39,197 nucleotides of DNA from a virus, in the IMG/VR virus record IMGVR_UViG_3300035698_006961, positions 1 through 39,197 of that record; one strand, 5' to 3'. Numbering within the stretch: position 1 is the first letter of the stretch; each line of letters begins with the position of its first letter. Of the stretch, positions 25,208-33,243 are shown piece by piece. Under the pieces are notes generated by a model. It made no database searches. It was given only the letters and a program-made list of their open reading frames with translations, and was not told the origin of the DNA. A program made the position numbers and the translations under genes.

Positions 25208-25249
25208 CTTGTGCCGATGTGCTTAGTAGAAATACAAGCCTCACAAGGA
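25208..25249 (+). promoter_or_regulatory. Hairpin sequestering the ribosome binding site of the SpoVS-like gene
   Basis: CCTTGTG at 25208-25214 is the exact reverse complement of CACAAGG at 25243-25249. The second arm contains the first four bases of the AAGGAG ribosome binding site (25246-25251) of the gene starting at 25257. Pairing would hide the site, so translation may depend on RNA structure, antisense RNA or a bound protein. Confidence 0.5.
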
Positions 25250-25256
25250 GAAAAAA

Positions 25257-25571
25257 ATGGCTACAGATGTTAGAAGCGAAGAAGTAGATCCGGCACTATT
25301 AAAAGTTAATGGAAGTCGAGGAAAAGACGTTGATAAAGCATACGTCAAACAACTTGCAAATGCGATTCTTAAAACGTTTGAGAATTGCAAAATTGCCAAA
25401 CTGAGATGTGTTGGTGCAGCAGCAGTCAACAATGCAGATAAGGCAGTAATTATTGCTTCAGGAGAAGCAAGCAAGCGTGGGATTGAACTGGTAGAAAAGA
25501 AAAGTTTCACGGTTGTTGAATTTGGAGACGTAAAGAAAACAGGAATACTAAAAGAGGTGTTCCAACGATAG
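25257..25571 (+). CDS. SpoVS/Alba-like small nucleic-acid-binding protein
   Basis: This 104-residue protein matches the stage V sporulation protein S family. LLKVNG opens it, a VKQLANAILKTF helix follows, then the hallmark VGAAAVNNADKAVIIASGEASKRGIEL, and a later FTVVEFGDVKKTGILKEV. SpoVS belongs to the Alba-like fold, which binds DNA or RNA. Bacterial SpoVS is about 86 residues; the extra length is at the N-terminus. It may coat phage DNA or RNA or act as a regulator. The hairpin over its ribosome binding site suggests controlled translation. The family assignment is strong; the role is inferred. Confidence 0.85.
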   Translation: MATDVRSEEVDPALLKVNGSRGKDVDKAYVKQLANAILKTFENCKIAKLRCVGAAAVNNADKAVIIASGEASKRGIELVEKKSFTVVEFGDVKKTGILKEVFQR

Positions 25572-25581
25572 GAGAAAGATT

Positions 25582-26193
25582 ATGAACGGACCAGTAGTAG
25601 GAATGAAGAGTGTAGTAGAAGCAATGAATCAAGGAACCTTAGTCGGACTTGAGGACGCGAATAGTATCGAGGCTGCGATTGAGATTATTAGTAGATACGA
25701 AGAGAAGATCGCGGACCTAAAGGCTTTCAAAAAAGCGAAGATGGAAGTAATTAATCAAGATATCGAACAGTCTCAAGGGAAAGTAGAATTTTTACGTTCT
25801 CTAGTCATCGCTACCTTGAAGAAGGCAGGTAAGAAGTCTTTAAAGTTCCCCGGCCTTGGTAAAGTCACAAGAAGTGAACTCAAGGGAACGTGGAATGTCA
25901 CGGACGAAGAAGCGATGTTGAAAGTTCTAGCAGATGCTGGCGAGAACGAATGCTTTGAAGAGGTATCGACAACTAAGATCAAGAAGACTCCTTTGAACAA
26001 ATACCTTGACATGTTGAAGGGGATTGACAGTCTTCCTGATTGTGTAGAACAAGGTCCAAGTAGGGATTCGTTGAAGATTGCTTTTGAAGCACCAGTTACG
26101 GATACATCTACAGTTACTGTTGTAAAGAAGCAAGCTATTGATCTAGATCTTGATACTTTGGTCATTGATGCAAATGCTGTTGATTTCTCTTAA
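25582..26193 (+). CDS. Gp157-like phage protein
   Basis: This 203-residue protein has an N-terminal coiled-coil half (SIEAAIEIISRYEEKIADLK, then KVEFLRSLVIATLKKAG) followed by KSLKFPGLGKVTRSELKGTWNV. This pattern is typical of siphovirus Gp157-type proteins: a helical hairpin then a small beta part. Family members are often encoded beside recombination and ssDNA-binding genes, as here. Gp157 has been linked to phage resistance or recombination, but the mechanism is unclear. A GGAG site precedes the start. The C-terminal 50 residues are Thr/Val/Asp-rich. Confidence 0.6.
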   Translation: MNGPVVGMKSVVEAMNQGTLVGLEDANSIEAAIEIISRYEEKIADLKAFKKAKMEVINQDIEQSQGKVEFLRSLVIATLKKAGKKSLKFPGLGKVTRSELKGTWNVTDEEAMLKVLADAGENECFEEVSTTKIKKTPLNKYLDMLKGIDSLPDCVEQGPSRDSLKIAFEAPVTDTSTVTVVKKQAIDLDLDTLVIDANAVDFS

Positions 26194-26204
26194 TAGGAAG
26201 AGCC

Positions 26205-27026
26205 ATGACAAAGAAAAAGGATAGACGGATAGACAAAGCCATCAGGGACATGAAGGTCTTATACAAGACGATTCCAGAGACCAAGGGATGTCTTGACAAT
26301 ATCAATAAAACAGAAGAAGATGGCGGATGCGGAGGTTGGTGCTGTAGAATTCAATGCCCACAGTCTCTGTATATTGAGTTTCTTAATGCTTGGAGAGTTG
26401 TTATCAATTGGGGGCCGGACGATTTTGCAGATTTGCTAGAGAGATGTTTGAAAAACTATTTATCAGATGGACCAACGAAGGGTTGTGTTTTTTGGGATCC
26501 AGAAACAAAAATGTGCGGCATTCATGATCAGAGATGTTTTAACTGCTTTTTGCCGGATACCTGGATATTTACTTCTTTGGGACCAAAAAGGATTGGACAC
26601 GTTTTGGCGGGGGACAAAGTTCTTGGAAAGGATGGAGAGTTCCACGATGTAATATCAACGGTATCTCGTCTTTATGACGGCAAGGTATATGCTCCGCACC
26701 AGGGAGGAAGTCAACTTGATTGTTGGAGTACATCAGACCATTTGTGGCTTTCCTCTAAACAAAAAGATAAAAGGAAAAAACTAAGGCCGCGATGGATAAA
26801 AGCTTCATCTTTAGAGAAGAAAAGGACAAAAAAGGAAGGAAATTATTTATTGTTCCCTTATGTGGGTACGGGGGGTGGAGAAACTTGTCAATCCATATCG
26901 CGTATTGATGTTTTAGATCACATCAATGGAGAGGAACTTGGTAATACAGTAATTCCTTTTACAGGCAAAAAACGCAATCCAATTCCCAGATATATACCTA
27001 TTGACGATGGTTTTTGTTTATTCTAG
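26205..27026 (+). CDS. YkgJ-family metal-cluster protein, N-terminal part, plus intein N-half; ends at frameshift
   Basis: The first 113 residues are the N-terminal half of a YkgJ-type (putative zinc- or iron-chelating) protein. Cys clusters are GGCGGWCCRIQC (C42, C46, C47, C51) and CVFWDPETKMCGIHDQRC. An intein begins at residue 114 (CFLPDTWIFTSLGP). The frame then closes at a TAG (27024-27026) inside the endonuclease domain. A single extra T in the five-T run at 27011-27015 would continue the frame into the ORF at 27014-28093. YkgJ-like proteins are thought to bind metals; the function in phages is unknown. Confidence 0.75.
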   Translation: MTKKKDRRIDKAIRDMKVLYKTIPETKGCLDNINKTEEDGGCGGWCCRIQCPQSLYIEFLNAWRVVINWGPDDFADLLERCLKNYLSDGPTKGCVFWDPETKMCGIHDQRCFNCFLPDTWIFTSLGPKRIGHVLAGDKVLGKDGEFHDVISTVSRLYDGKVYAPHQGGSQLDCWSTSDHLWLSSKQKDKRKKLRPRWIKASSLEKKRTKKEGNYLLFPYVGTGGGETCQSISRIDVLDHINGEELGNTVIPFTGKKRNPIPRYIPIDDGFCLF

Positions 27027-27658
27027 GGATATACCTCGCAGAAGGATACAGTTCTCAACAAACTGTGAGTTTCTGTATGAATGTGTCCGAGAAAGCATAT
27101 TTAGATAGAGTTGCAAATTGGATGAAGAAGATGGGGTTAGAGTACAAATTCTATAAACAAAAAAACAATTTAGTGTTGAAGTCTTGTTCTTGTCTTCTTG
27201 GAAGACTTATGAAGTCGTTATGCGGTAACCTGTCCTACAACAAGAGGCTTCACGAGTCCATTTTTGATCTTTGTTCTTATAGCGAATTGATGGACATATT
27301 CTACGCCTGGGACATCGGAGACGGGATAGTTGACAAGGACAGGCTGGCTTATTCTGTTACAACAACATCAGAGTCTCTTGCTATTCAAATGCAGCAGATA
27401 CTTGTGATGAATGGAATCTATCCGAGAGTAAGAAGAAATGATAGTAGAAAAAGAGAAGTTTCTTATTGCCTTCTTGTAAATCACAGTTCGTTAAGCTCTA
27501 GGAAAGATTTTGGGAAGGGTAGCTGTTTAATGAGGGACGAAAAGTATTTTTACGCACCAATCTCTGAGATATCGAGTATGAGATACAATGGTCCAGTAAT
27601 AGATATACAGGTTGATGGGGTAGAGTCATTCGTTACTGCTTCTGGAATTGCACATAAT
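26544..27658 (+). mobile_element. Intein in YkgJ-like protein, LAGLIDADG type, frameshifted
   Basis: It begins CFLPDTWIFTSLGPKRIGHV and ends SGIAHN, with Cys at +1. Removal joins RCFN to CRIYG, the expected YkgJ continuation. Dodecapeptide motifs are FILGIYLAEGYSS and FYAWDIGDGIV. The span is 1115 bases, not a multiple of three: the frame breaks at GGTTTTTG near 27009-27016. One more T, or a -1 slip on TTT, restores DDGFLFILGIYLAEG. As read, splicing would fail. Confidence 0.87.
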
Positions 27659-28093
27659 TGCAGGATTTATGGGATTACTCCTTACGAAGAGTTCCATCCT
27701 AGATACGAGAAGATTAAGGAAGAATTAGGAGATAGTATCGACATTGATATACGAGATCAGTGCGATAAGATTTCTACAGCAGATAGGACAGAAGTCACCA
27801 CAGGAATGACAAATTCTTGGTGGAAAGACCTAGTAAACATAGAGGTAGATGCTGGGATTAAGAAGAAGTTTATTCATGACGGTCCTGGTGGATCGTACTT
27901 GACGTATCATGATCATCTTCTGATTAAGGTTCTGCCAGAAGCAGTAATGAGGAATCTTGAGATTGCACGAAAGCATGGAGACAGAACCGAGAAGAACCAG
28001 GTCATTAAGGGTATAGTCGATGCGTTTCGAAAGAATCTAAAAGTTCAAACGGAGAAATTAAATGAGCGAACTAAGGAAACTAAGGCTGAGTGA
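27014..28093 (+). CDS. Intein C-half and YkgJ-family protein C-terminal part (downstream of frameshift)
   Basis: This 359-residue frame continues the broken gene. It holds the intein endonuclease and C-terminal splicing blocks (up to HN at 27658) and then 145 residues of the host protein, beginning CRIYGITPYEEF. No ribosome binding site precedes the TTG at 27014, so independent translation is unlikely; the fragment is best read as the rest of the upstream gene. The C-terminal host segment has several charged helices. It overlaps the next gene by 32 bases. Confidence 0.7.
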   Translation: MFILGIYLAEGYSSQQTVSFCMNVSEKAYLDRVANWMKKMGLEYKFYKQKNNLVLKSCSCLLGRLMKSLCGNLSYNKRLHESIFDLCSYSELMDIFYAWDIGDGIVDKDRLAYSVTTTSESLAIQMQQILVMNGIYPRVRRNDSRKREVSYCLLVNHSSLSSRKDFGKGSCLMRDEKYFYAPISEISSMRYNGPVIDIQVDGVESFVTASGIAHNCRIYGITPYEEFHPRYEKIKEELGDSIDIDIRDQCDKISTADRTEVTTGMTNSWWKDLVNIEVDAGIKKKFIHDGPGGSYLTYHDHLLIKVLPEAVMRNLEIARKHGDRTEKNQVIKGIVDAFRKNLKVQTEKLNERTKETKAE

Positions 28094-28481
28094 TTATGAG
28101 TATGATGCAGATAAGGATTTGATCCTATGGCATGTACGAGACGAGACTGATAAGGACTCTTCTCCTTCAGAGTATACTCTCGCTTGGCTTGGTTCCGATT
28201 TGGGTCGCCAGTTCGGTATCGAAAATTCATTGCCGCCTGAAATCGTTGTAAAGTTCTCGGAAGATATGAAGAACAGGGCAGAGCCATTCTTAATGGAAGC
28301 AATTGTTACATCGCGTCACGAGGCTGCACTTGCTAAACTAAAAAGTTTTAGAGCGGATGATGGAGAAGTGGGGACGATGGGGGAATCTTTTGACACTGAA
28401 TTTAAGGAAATGCACGACGACATTGATCGGTATCCGTTCAAGGAAGTTTGTGAGAAACTTAGGGAAGGATCTGAGGAATGA
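28062..28481 (+). CDS. Hypothetical protein
   Basis: This 139-residue acidic protein is not recognised. A GGAG about eight bases before 28062 supports the start, which lies inside the end of the YkgJ-like gene. It contains DKDLILWHVRDETDKD and a helical C-terminal region. It ends overlapping the glutaredoxin-like gene by ATGA. No membrane or signal sequence is seen. Confidence 0.6.
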   Translation: MSELRKLRLSDYEYDADKDLILWHVRDETDKDSSPSEYTLAWLGSDLGRQFGIENSLPPEIVVKFSEDMKNRAEPFLMEAIVTSRHEAALAKLKSFRADDGEVGTMGESFDTEFKEMHDDIDRYPFKEVCEKLREGSEE

Positions 28482-28738
28482 AGTACAGACTTTTTGGCTT
28501 TGACGGCTGTGAAAATTGCGAGCGTATGAAAAAGAGCCTTCGAGACGAGAAGGTTGTTTACTTCTATGTAGACGTTGAGGCAGATGAATCTCAAGATACT
28601 TGCGACAAACACGACGTAGATGAAGTTCCGCACATCCAGCTTGTCGGGAAAAATAACAAAGTAGAGTATGAGCATATTGGTTTTATTGATGTCAAGAAGC
28701 TCAAAAATATAGCTGAACGAATTGAAAAGAAGAAGTAA
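28478..28738 (+). CDS. Glutaredoxin/thioredoxin-like protein
   Basis: This 86-residue protein fits the thioredoxin fold of small phage glutaredoxins. An N-terminal strand (YRLFGF) leads to a dithiol active site CENC (C11, C14). FYVDVEAD follows, then the cis-proline region EVPHIQL and a C-terminal helix. The likely role is thiol-disulfide exchange, often electron supply to ribonucleotide reductase, but no reductase gene is in this window. It starts in the stop of the previous gene. Confidence 0.85.
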   Translation: MKYRLFGFDGCENCERMKKSLRDEKVVYFYVDVEADESQDTCDKHDVDEVPHIQLVGKNNKVEYEHIGFIDVKKLKNIAERIEKKK

Positions 28739-28746
28739 GGAATACG

Positions 28747-31689
28747 ATGCAACTGAATCCGCAGCAAGAAGAGGCGGCAAGCCATGTAGATGGACCTTGC
28801 CTAGTCGTAGCAGTCCCCGGTAGTGGCAAGACCAGAATTTTGACCGAGAGAGCAGGTCGTCTGGTAGAAATGGGGGTCCGTCAACAAAATGTCGCCTGCA
28901 TGACATTTACCAACAAAGCCGCTGGCGAGATGAAGAAACGAATCTGCACAAGACTCGGTTCTACTCCATCCGATCTCAAAATGTACGTCGGCACATTCCA
29001 CAAGCTCTGCGTAGGACTACTGCGCAAATTTGGTGATCGTATTGGGTACTCTGATAATTTCACGATTGTTGATTCAGACGATCAGAAAGAAATGATCAAA
29101 CAGGCTGCTCGCCAAGCTGGTATAGAGATTGAGAGAAAAGATCTGTTTATAATAGCTAAGTGCGTCAATAACTATCGTGAGAATCAGTTGGACCATGATG
29201 GTCTTGATGACCTTTGCGGAAACGATGATTTTCTACACATAGCGGATCTATATTTGGAGAACATTTTCTCTGCAAATGCAATTGATTTTACTGGCTTGAT
29301 GTCGGAAACGATTCGGTTGTTTGAAGAGAATACTGATGTTCTCGAAAAAGTACAGACTGCGATGAAATATGTTCAGGTTGATGAGGCTCAGGATACCAAC
29401 GTTGCGCAGTTCAAACTAATCAACATGTTTATGGGCAAGTGGAATAATATGTTCTTAGTTGGCGACATTAGTCAATGTGTTGTAGAGGGGACAGTAGTTG
29501 AAACTCGTCATGGAGTTAAAACAATAGAGAACATTGTAGTTGGAGACGAAATCCTTTGTGCTTCTGGAGCAGGGAATCAAAGCTGGGGTTGTGTAAAGAA
29601 AAAGTATTCTAGGTCGGCGTCTAATCTAGTTAGGATTAAGACCAAGACCGGAAAAGAGCTAGTATCCACAAAAGATCACATATGGTTCGCTGGGTACAAG
29701 CCATCTAATACTACGCATTTTTTCACTTACTTGATATACAAGGACGGGCTTGGATATCGTGTCGGAACGACAAGGTCATATTCAGGGAATTCGGATCATG
29801 GATCATTGGGAGAGGCCGCAGACAAGGTTTGGGTTATTCGTGTTCACGATACGGAAAAAGAGGCAAAAATGTGGGAGCAGTATTTTTCAGTGAGATACGG
29901 TCTCCCGACTTGGACGTTCGTGAAACATTCTTCTGTAGATAACTCTTACGGGATAGAAGAGATTAATAAATTATTTTCTATGATAGATACTACAGTAGGT
30001 GCTTCTGATTTGATGTTTGACTATGATTTAAGGGAAGATTATCCTCACCATGTTCCTAAATCAATGAGCAGCAGGCGGCGTAGAAATTTCTCTATTACAC
30101 TGTGTGGAGATTCAAGAAGTAAAAAGAAGCCTCTGCACTGTTATGCAATGTCTGGGTCAGACAATAGTGATATGGATATTCTTCGTAAAGCAGGACTAAA
30201 TATAAGGCCAGCAAAGAAATCAAAAGGTTGGAGACTAGAGGGCGTAAAATCCGATATGGGGGTCATAAAGAATATACTAGATAAAGTTGTAAACTTGGTA
30301 GATGTTAACGTTTCTGAAAAAGCTAGATTTACGGACAAATCTCTGCCATTTATGCCTGCTGGATCTGTTCGAGAAGGGATGACGGTATTTGTTAAAGATG
30401 GAGACTCCATAGCAGAAGACGAAGTTACTTGTGTAGAGTCAGTCAGCGAATCTAGAAATGTTTATGACATCGACGTAGAAAGATTCCATAACTTTATAGG
30501 TAATGATATTGTAACTCATAATTCCATTTATCGGTTCCGTGGAGCTAGATACGAAAACGTCAAACTATTTATCGACAATCATAACTGTAAAATTGTTGAG
30601 CTACCGCTAAACTATAGATCTACTCCAGAGATTGTTGCATCAGCAGACAAGCTGATTAAAAACAACTCTTCGCATATGGCTGAACAGTTCATAACAGAGA
30701 ATGATAGCGGAGAGGACGTACAGTGCATATCCTTTAGAGATCAAGGTAAGGAAGCAGAGTTTGTAGCTAGTCATTGCAAGAGGATGATTGAGGAAGCTGG
30801 TTGGAGTCCTGGCGAGATCTCTGTCTTGTATCGAACCAACGCGATGTCTGAGCCTTTGGAAAGAGCTATGGCAAATCATCAAGTTGCTTATCAGGTCATT
30901 GGCGGTCGTAGCTTTTATGATAGACGAGAAATAAAAGATTGTTTATCTCTGCTTCGTATCATAGTAAATCCAAAAGACTGCATCGCATTTAGCAGGATAT
31001 GCAAGATGATTCCGGGCATTGGAGATAAAACCATCGGAGCAATTGAATCTCTAGCTATGTCTAAAGGGATTTCAATCAGAGACGCTGCAGTAGAGTACAG
31101 GCAAGGGATTAAGAGAAAAAGCATATGTGACGCAATAGATTGGATTGTTGAGAGATTGTCCAAGAAGTATGTAAGTTATTCTGCTAGCGATTGTTTAATT
31201 GATCTTGTAGAGAAATTTAATGTAGAAAACAGGCTTGAGAAAGACTACGGTTCAGATGAAGCTACCAGTAGGATCGAGAATGTAAACCAGTTGATTCAAT
31301 CCGCTGGCGCTTACGCGAAGGATACCGGAAATACGTCTCCTGCGTCTTATTTGCAAACTGTTTCGTTGATGACTTCCTCAGACAAAAAAGAGGATAAGGA
31401 AAGAGTATCATTGATGACTCTACACGCAGCGAAGGGTTTAGAGTTCCCTGTAGTTTTCATGGTAGGTGTCGAGGAGAACATTCTTCCTCACATGTTATCT
31501 GTTGCAGATGACCCGTTCGAAGGCATCGAGGAAGAACGCAGATTATGCTATGTTGGCATGACTCGTGCAGAAGAACTATTGATTATGACGTTCTGTCGTG
31601 GTCGTAGTCAGTTTGGTAGGGGCGGTCAATCTTGGTTGAAGGCAGCGAAGCCTAGTCGATTCTTAAAAGAAGCAGGATTAGAGACGTAG
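28747..31689 (+). CDS. uvrD: UvrD/PcrA-type SF1 DNA helicase with intein
   Basis: This 3'-5' SF1A helicase has a 980-residue precursor and about 631 residues when spliced, near the size of PcrA. Motifs are: Q-motif LNPQQEEAA at the N-terminus; Walker A AVPGSGKT (22-29); MTFTNKAAGEM; TFHKLC; Walker B VDEAQD (211-216); the spliced GDISQ-SIYRFRGA; LNYRS; VSLMTLHAAKGLEFPVVF; and EERRLCYVGMTRAEE. The intein sits in motif III. It could remove recombination intermediates or help repair at the fork. A short AAGGAATACG leader precedes it. Identification is secure. Confidence 0.94.
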   Translation: MQLNPQQEEAASHVDGPCLVVAVPGSGKTRILTERAGRLVEMGVRQQNVACMTFTNKAAGEMKKRICTRLGSTPSDLKMYVGTFHKLCVGLLRKFGDRIGYSDNFTIVDSDDQKEMIKQAARQAGIEIERKDLFIIAKCVNNYRENQLDHDGLDDLCGNDDFLHIADLYLENIFSANAIDFTGLMSETIRLFEENTDVLEKVQTAMKYVQVDEAQDTNVAQFKLINMFMGKWNNMFLVGDISQCVVEGTVVETRHGVKTIENIVVGDEILCASGAGNQSWGCVKKKYSRSASNLVRIKTKTGKELVSTKDHIWFAGYKPSNTTHFFTYLIYKDGLGYRVGTTRSYSGNSDHGSLGEAADKVWVIRVHDTEKEAKMWEQYFSVRYGLPTWTFVKHSSVDNSYGIEEINKLFSMIDTTVGASDLMFDYDLREDYPHHVPKSMSSRRRRNFSITLCGDSRSKKKPLHCYAMSGSDNSDMDILRKAGLNIRPAKKSKGWRLEGVKSDMGVIKNILDKVVNLVDVNVSEKARFTDKSLPFMPAGSVREGMTVFVKDGDSIAEDEVTCVESVSESRNVYDIDVERFHNFIGNDIVTHNSIYRFRGARYENVKLFIDNHNCKIVELPLNYRSTPEIVASADKLIKNNSSHMAEQFITENDSGEDVQCISFRDQGKEAEFVASHCKRMIEEAGWSPGEISVLYRTNAMSEPLERAMANHQVAYQVIGGRSFYDRREIKDCLSLLRIIVNPKDCIAFSRICKMIPGIGDKTIGAIESLAMSKGISIRDAAVEYRQGIKRKSICDAIDWIVERLSKKYVSYSASDCLIDLVEKFNVENRLEKDYGSDEATSRIENVNQLIQSAGAYAKDTGNTSPASYLQTVSLMTSSDKKEDKERVSLMTLHAAKGLEFPVVFMVGVEENILPHMLSVADDPFEGIEEERRLCYVGMTRAEELLIMTFCRGRSQFGRGGQSWLKAAKPSRFLKEAGLET
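29476..30522 (+). mobile_element. Intein in UvrD helicase motif III, with GIY-YIG-like nuclease instead of LAGLIDADG
   Basis: The 349 residues start CVVEGTVVETRHGVKTIENI and end DIVTHN, with Ser at +1; excision restores GDISQ-SIYRFRGA. Block B is STKDHIWF. No LAGLIDADG dodecapeptides are visible. Instead, FFTYLIYKDGLGYRVGTTRS, followed by VWVIRVHDTEKEAKMWEQYF and RYGLPTWTF, resembles a GIY-YIG/URI-like nuclease core. The nuclease label is an interpretation of this spacing; the intein itself is certain. Confidence 0.88.
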
Positions 31690-31729
31690 ATGGTCAAAGA
31701 GGACTAAGTATACCGATGAATAGTTAGTC

Positions 31730-32497
31730 ATGAATTCTAATTCGAAACTAAAAAACTATGTTCACCCCTATACTATTTTACGCGATAAACATGTTGATCA
31801 ATCTTGTTTTGTTTGCGGTGCAGGACCCAGCCTCTACGACTGCCTGTGTCATGAGGATTTTGGGAAGCTAGACAACCATGTATCAATATCTGTCAACTCC
31901 TCTATCCTAGCAATGCCATGGAAAGACGGGAACCCAGACGAACGGTATTGGATCAGCAATGATGCTCTCTGCCGTCGTTGGACTTACTGGCAAGACGTAC
32001 TTAGGTCTAAATGTATCAAAGTTGTGAGAGATAGCTGGGAGAAATATTACGAAGAGTTGCCAGGCTTTTTGTATTTCAAACCCAGACCTACATCAGAAGG
32101 AATAATCAACTCCTCTGACGAAGGACTCGCCTATTGTTCCAGCGTTCCTAGCGCTGTTGATCTCTGCTTACAGATGGGCATCAAGAAGATTTTTCTGCTA
32201 GGAGTAGATCACAACCGCCGAGAAGGTAAGTCTCACTTCTGGCAATTTATGCCACGGAATCGACAGCCAATTGGTCCTCTTGCTCAGTATAAACAGCAGT
32301 CTAACGTGTTCCAAATTAATCTTCAGGCATATTCTGCACTGAAAGGTTATTCAGAAGAGGTTGGTGCGACGATATATAATTGTAGTCCAGATAGTAAACT
32401 GGATATTTTCGAGAAGATAACATTTGATAAAGCCCTAAAAATTGGAGAAAATAACTGTAAAGATTGTAGTAGTCCAGAGCGGTTATTGGTTAACTAA
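31730..32497 (+). CDS. DUF115/MptE-like protein, paralogue 1
   Basis: This 255-residue protein has a dinucleotide-type start (FVCGAGPSLYDC) and a distal IKKIFLLGVDHNRREGKSHFWQF. These are the two conserved parts of the DUF115 family, which includes archaeal MptE (6-hydroxymethylpterin diphosphokinase) and bacterial Maf flagellin glycosylation factors. Beside sialic-acid genes, a Maf-like glycan-transfer role fits better than pterin synthesis. It overlaps the next gene by one base (TAATG), and the two are paralogues. No strong ribosome binding site is seen close to 31730. Confidence 0.72.
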   Translation: MNSNSKLKNYVHPYTILRDKHVDQSCFVCGAGPSLYDCLCHEDFGKLDNHVSISVNSSILAMPWKDGNPDERYWISNDALCRRWTYWQDVLRSKCIKVVRDSWEKYYEELPGFLYFKPRPTSEGIINSSDEGLAYCSSVPSAVDLCLQMGIKKIFLLGVDHNRREGKSHFWQFMPRNRQPIGPLAQYKQQSNVFQINLQAYSALKGYSEEVGATIYNCSPDSKLDIFEKITFDKALKIGENNCKDCSSPERLLVN

Positions 32498-33243
32498 TGA
32501 AAATCTGTGACCTCAAAGATAAACATAGTGGGCAAATGGGATTCGTTATCGGAGCGGGTCCGTCTGTTCACGGAGTAGATCCTGATCTTCTCAGGGGTCA
32601 TGTCGTTACGTGCGTTAACTCAACAATATCGAAATTTGGAAAAGTAGCTAACTATTTTGTTGCCGATGACATCGGAGTAAAACATTGGAACTATTTCAAG
32701 ATCATGCTTCCAGGCATGGACTGTACATCTCTTCTTTTTAGAGACAAACTAAAGAACGAAGTTGGACACTTGGACCCCGAAAAGGTTATCTTCTTTAGTC
32801 ACAAGACTTGGTACGAACCAAGTAAAAAGAAGTACCATGATGATGGTCTTATAATGACGAAAGAGGAACCGATTATCGGGGCCAGAACATCGGCAGGCTC
32901 TGCTATCCACTTAATGCATATCATGGGATGTGATCCTATTGTTATGCTTGGATGCGATTGCTGCTACAGCGGACAGAAACGGTACTACTGGCAATTCCCA
33001 GGCGAATCCCCATGCTACCGCCTAAACAAAGATAAAGTCTTCTCTACGCCTAACAGGGGCATTCACAAGGGCAAGCCAGTAGACTCTCATTCAATGGACT
33101 TCTTGGATTACTGGGAAGAGTTATCTAAGAAATCAAAAGCAGAGGGCATCAACATTATCAATGCTTCTGGTGGAATTCTCGAATCGTTCCCAAGAGAAGA
33201 ATTAAAAGTGCTTTTAAAAAAGTATGGAGACAAAAAGACATGA
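32497..33243 (+). CDS. DUF115/MptE-like protein, paralogue 2
   Basis: This 248-residue protein shares its plan with the previous one. GFVIGAGPSVHGV opens it, then VNSTISKFGKVANYFVADD, then TSAGSAIHLMHIMGCDPIVMLGCDCCYSG and a YYWQFPGE similar to the HFWQF of paralogue 1. It could bind a nucleotide or CMP-sugar and transfer a sugar, like Maf proteins or sialyltransferase-like enzymes. Its stop overlaps the NeuA start by ATGA, which ties it to nonulosonate activation. Confidence 0.75.
   Translation: MKICDLKDKHSGQMGFVIGAGPSVHGVDPDLLRGHVVTCVNSTISKFGKVANYFVADDIGVKHWNYFKIMLPGMDCTSLLFRDKLKNEVGHLDPEKVIFFSHKTWYEPSKKKYHDDGLIMTKEEPIIGARTSAGSAIHLMHIMGCDPIVMLGCDCCYSGQKRYYWQFPGESPCYRLNKDKVFSTPNRGIHKGKPVDSHSMDFLDYWEELSKKSKAEGINIINASGGILESFPREELKVLLKKYGDKKT

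Noticed and set aside
28316-28906. Minus-strand open frame of 196 codons
   Set aside because: It lies opposite three well-supported plus-strand genes, has no recognisable motif and is low complexity in parts. Best read as a shadow frame.
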